Made by a program: the position numbers and the translations under genes. Below the pieces are notes generated by a model that was not told where the DNA came from, did not search any database, and saw nothing but the letters and a program-made list of their open reading frames with translations. A stretch of DNA of 17,841 nucleotides, taken from the NCBI GenBank assembly GCA_030374735.1, contig JASCIV010000509.1:1-17841 (forward strand), given 5' to 3'. This document shows, in pieces, positions 16,070 to 17,841 of the stretch. Position 1 is the stretch's first letter, and each line of letters starts with the position of its first letter. Source of the DNA: Gracilaria caudata. Taxonomy: Eukaryota > Rhodophyta > Florideophyceae > Gracilariales > Gracilariaceae.

Positions 16070-17579
16070 GAACTGGCAGCTAAATTCCAACTTAATTCTC
16101 TCTAGCCAGTTGACAAGGGAAGCAAGGGCTGCAGACTCGACAACGCGGACCAGTTCTGTAGCCGCCCTGGATTTCGGGGGTAGCGTTCTATCTGCAAATG
16201 CAGATGTTCAAGTTGATACTTTCACAATACCTCAACAGAGAAATTACGGAGTAGGAATTTCGTAGCGCTTTCCGTGGCCGTTGGTCACGAAAAGTAAACA
16301 CGAAATTCGTATGTTTTTGGAATTACACAGTACGTATTACTGGTTTTTCAACGGACGAGAAGTGGATTTATCGAGGCCGTGGTGCTGCGTTGGACACGTA
16401 CAGGCTGCAACGCCGGCGCGGCTGGAAAGCTTTTGTCTTCCACCGCGGCGGCGGGAGCGTCGAAGAGTTGCGGCCCACCGCAGCACACCCTTCTGACCTT
16501 TTCTGGCCCGCCGCTTTCTTTTTATTGTTGCCAATGCCAATTCACAAACGCCTGGCGCACAGCATTCACCAACAAGAAAGGAATCGTGTAAAGCGTCGAA
16601 AGCTACCCTACCTCAAGCAACACAGAGCAAACTCTCTTATTATCCCGCAGATAAAGAACCAAGCGCTTTTACTGCAATTCAGCACACATTTAATATCCAA
16701 AATTGGTCAGGGCAATGTTTGTACTGATCATCAACCTTTCTCATTAGCTATGAACCAGAATAATACGTCCTCTAATCCTTTCTTAATCCAACTGACCAAA
16801 TAACCAAGCCGTGCCTCAACATCTTTACCAGCAAATGTTCACGGCTCAACAGCTGATCGTTTTTGTGCAAAGCGCTTTTACGCCAACCACAAATCTCTTA
16901 CTTTTCCTTTCTGCCATCCCCCGAAGTATTTTTTCTAGACTTTTCTCTCATGGCAGCTTGCGTGAATCTCAAAACTAGATCATGCTACTCAATGGCGCTT
17001 CAAAATTTTTGGACATAGCAAACCTCTAGGTAACCCGAGCCGCTGACACTCGATCAATACATCGTTTTGTATATCACCAAAAGTTACATGTGTTGCAATG
17101 CCCCAAACAAGAAAAACACAAAGGGCGTTAGAATCCCTCCTCACGTAGGGATGGTAAAACAGCAATGTGAGTTTTCGCAAACTCCCAGAAACGTGGGCGT
17201 AACTCAACAAGAGTCTGCAGGCTGTACCAGCGAGGTGGACAAACGGGATGAAACAAACCCGAGAAGGGGTAAGCCAGTGATTGATAGGCGGCGACGTGGC
17301 GCGATAGCGGCATGGAGAATCCGGGAACTGACGAAGAGAAGAGGGGAAAAACCAGAAAAAAAGAATGGTACTCAAACCAGAAATGGTGGTGCCCAAACCA
17401 GAACGAGAAACAACCCAGCACAGGGCGCAGAGAATCACCGGTACGGTTATCGACAAGATGTAATAGGATTTGTAGAACCAGAATAGGTATACCACTCAAA
17501 ACTTCTCCTCAATGGATCCGGTGGGATGACTACACCGTAGCCACGGAGACTTACTCTACGAAGAGTCGGAGTCGTCGCG

Positions 17580-17653
17580 TAGGCGATTGTAGCTAAAGCC
17601 GCACACGGATTAACTTTACTGAGGCGTCGCGATGGTGCGTGCACCATCGCCTA
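17580..17653. repeat. Nested inverted repeats (10-bp hairpin inside an 8-bp inverted repeat)
   Basis: GCGATGGTGC (17629-17638) is followed after two bases by its exact complement GCACCATCGC (17641-17650). TAGGCGAT (17580-17587) also pairs with ATCGCCTA (17646-17653), so two alternative folds share the same right arm. Just beyond, GTACTG and CAGTAC form a further short stem. The structure could be a terminator, an RNA switch-like fold or the end of a mobile element; nothing in the window decides. Confidence 0.7.
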
Positions 17654-17841
17654 AGTACTGCTCAGTACAGTACCCAAAGGATTTTTTAAGATATCTAAAT
17701 AAATACCTAGAATGCACCTCACAGTGCATCTCCCATCCATGAGTCATACGGCAATGCTGCACAACCCTATGGGTATTTCTAACAATTACTGAAATATTCC
17801 ACAATCGTGGCCAGCTCAAGCATCTGTCCAGATATGCCAAG
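17616..17841 (-). pseudogene. Doubtful fragment resembling the end of a Ty1/copia polyprotein
   Basis: A minus-strand frame open from the window edge to 17616 contains G-W-E-M-H followed by S-R-Y-L-F-R-Y-L-K-K-S and, later, G-D-G-A. This recalls the HW...RYLKGT segment before the RNase H part of copia-type polyproteins, with a preceding R...I-S-V-I-V spaced similarly. The spacing is off by several residues and no ATG starts the frame in the window. It could be a decayed element or chance. Sequence beyond 17841 would decide. Confidence 0.2.

Larger units (their letters stand above)
16070..17841. other. Right-hand region without a convincing gene
   Basis: A short plus-strand ATG frame (16068-16265, 65 codons) overlaps the PAC4 start codon head to head; its sequence is protein-like but has no known relatives. 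A longer plus-strand frame from the ATG at 17088 to 17486 (132 codons) is Arg/Asn/Gln-rich with CAAACCAGAA repeats at about 17373 and 17395, typical of low-complexity DNA. Near 17580-17666 there are several nested inverted repeats. A doubtful retrotransposon fragment lies at the edge. Confidence 0.45.

Noticed and set aside
16390..16803. 137-codon plus-strand frame
   Set aside because: It starts at TTG with Met only near the end, and has mixed composition without a motif.
17128..17499. 123-codon Phe/Ser-rich minus-strand frame that looks like a membrane protein
   Set aside because: It opens at TTG and is the complement of a purine-rich low-complexity stretch, which produces Phe/Leu/Ser by composition.
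1..17841. tRNA, rRNA, CRISPR arrays, bacterial operons or a viral genome
   Set aside because: I looked for tRNA B-box-like GTTCGANTC on both strands, for evenly spaced repeats and for clustered co-directional genes, and found none.

Overview
This is a nuclear eukaryotic window, most likely from a red alga. The confident genes are single-exon, separated by long non-coding stretches, and one gene encodes a protein with an N-terminal plastid transit peptide. That leader starts M-F-G-A-A-F-V and has no preceding secretory signal. Phenylalanine close to the N-terminus is typical of leaders for primary plastids of red algae and glaucophytes. I see no operons, bacterial ribosome-binding sites, tRNA, rRNA or CRISPR. 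The red-alga assignment is an inference from leader type, intron poverty and layout, not from a database match.

Layout. 1-114 may be the last 37 codons of a gene entering from the left. 115-2138 has no convincing gene but holds a perfect 14-bp hairpin and a small insertion flanked by 12-bp direct repeats. 2139-2552 encodes a small Ser-rich orphan. 3119-3901 (minus) encodes a compact kinase-like protein with DFD in place of DFG. 5074-5315 is a truncated copy of the promoter-proximal and transit-peptide region of the gene at 8466. 6912-7508 encodes a secreted Cys-rich protein with an extreme Trp-rich tail, with a TATA box at 6828. 7717-7838 is a second small insertion with 13-bp direct repeats and the same 18-base tail as the first. 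8466-9257 encodes a plastid-targeted phospholipid/isoprenylcysteine methyltransferase-like membrane protein. 10627-11811 encodes a four-helix membrane protein ending in a UBA domain. 13698-15446 encodes an RS-rich protein with a LURP-one/Tubby-C-like domain interrupted by a long Pro/Gln/Tyr-rich insert. 15623-16069 (minus, convergent) encodes a proteasome assembly chaperone 4 (PSMG4/PAC4)-like protein. 16070-17841 has no convincing gene, only hairpins and a doubtful copia-like fragment at the right edge.

The genes look like ordinary neighbours rather than a pathway. Two touch protein quality control (UBA membrane protein, PAC4), but they lie 4 kb apart and the link is speculative. The most interesting items are the duplicated leader module, whose similarity stops at the internal Met42 codon of the methyltransferase; the LOR domain split by a disordered insert; the two short retroposon-like insertions; and the Trp-rich tail, which also reads as a Gly-rich sequence one frame over.
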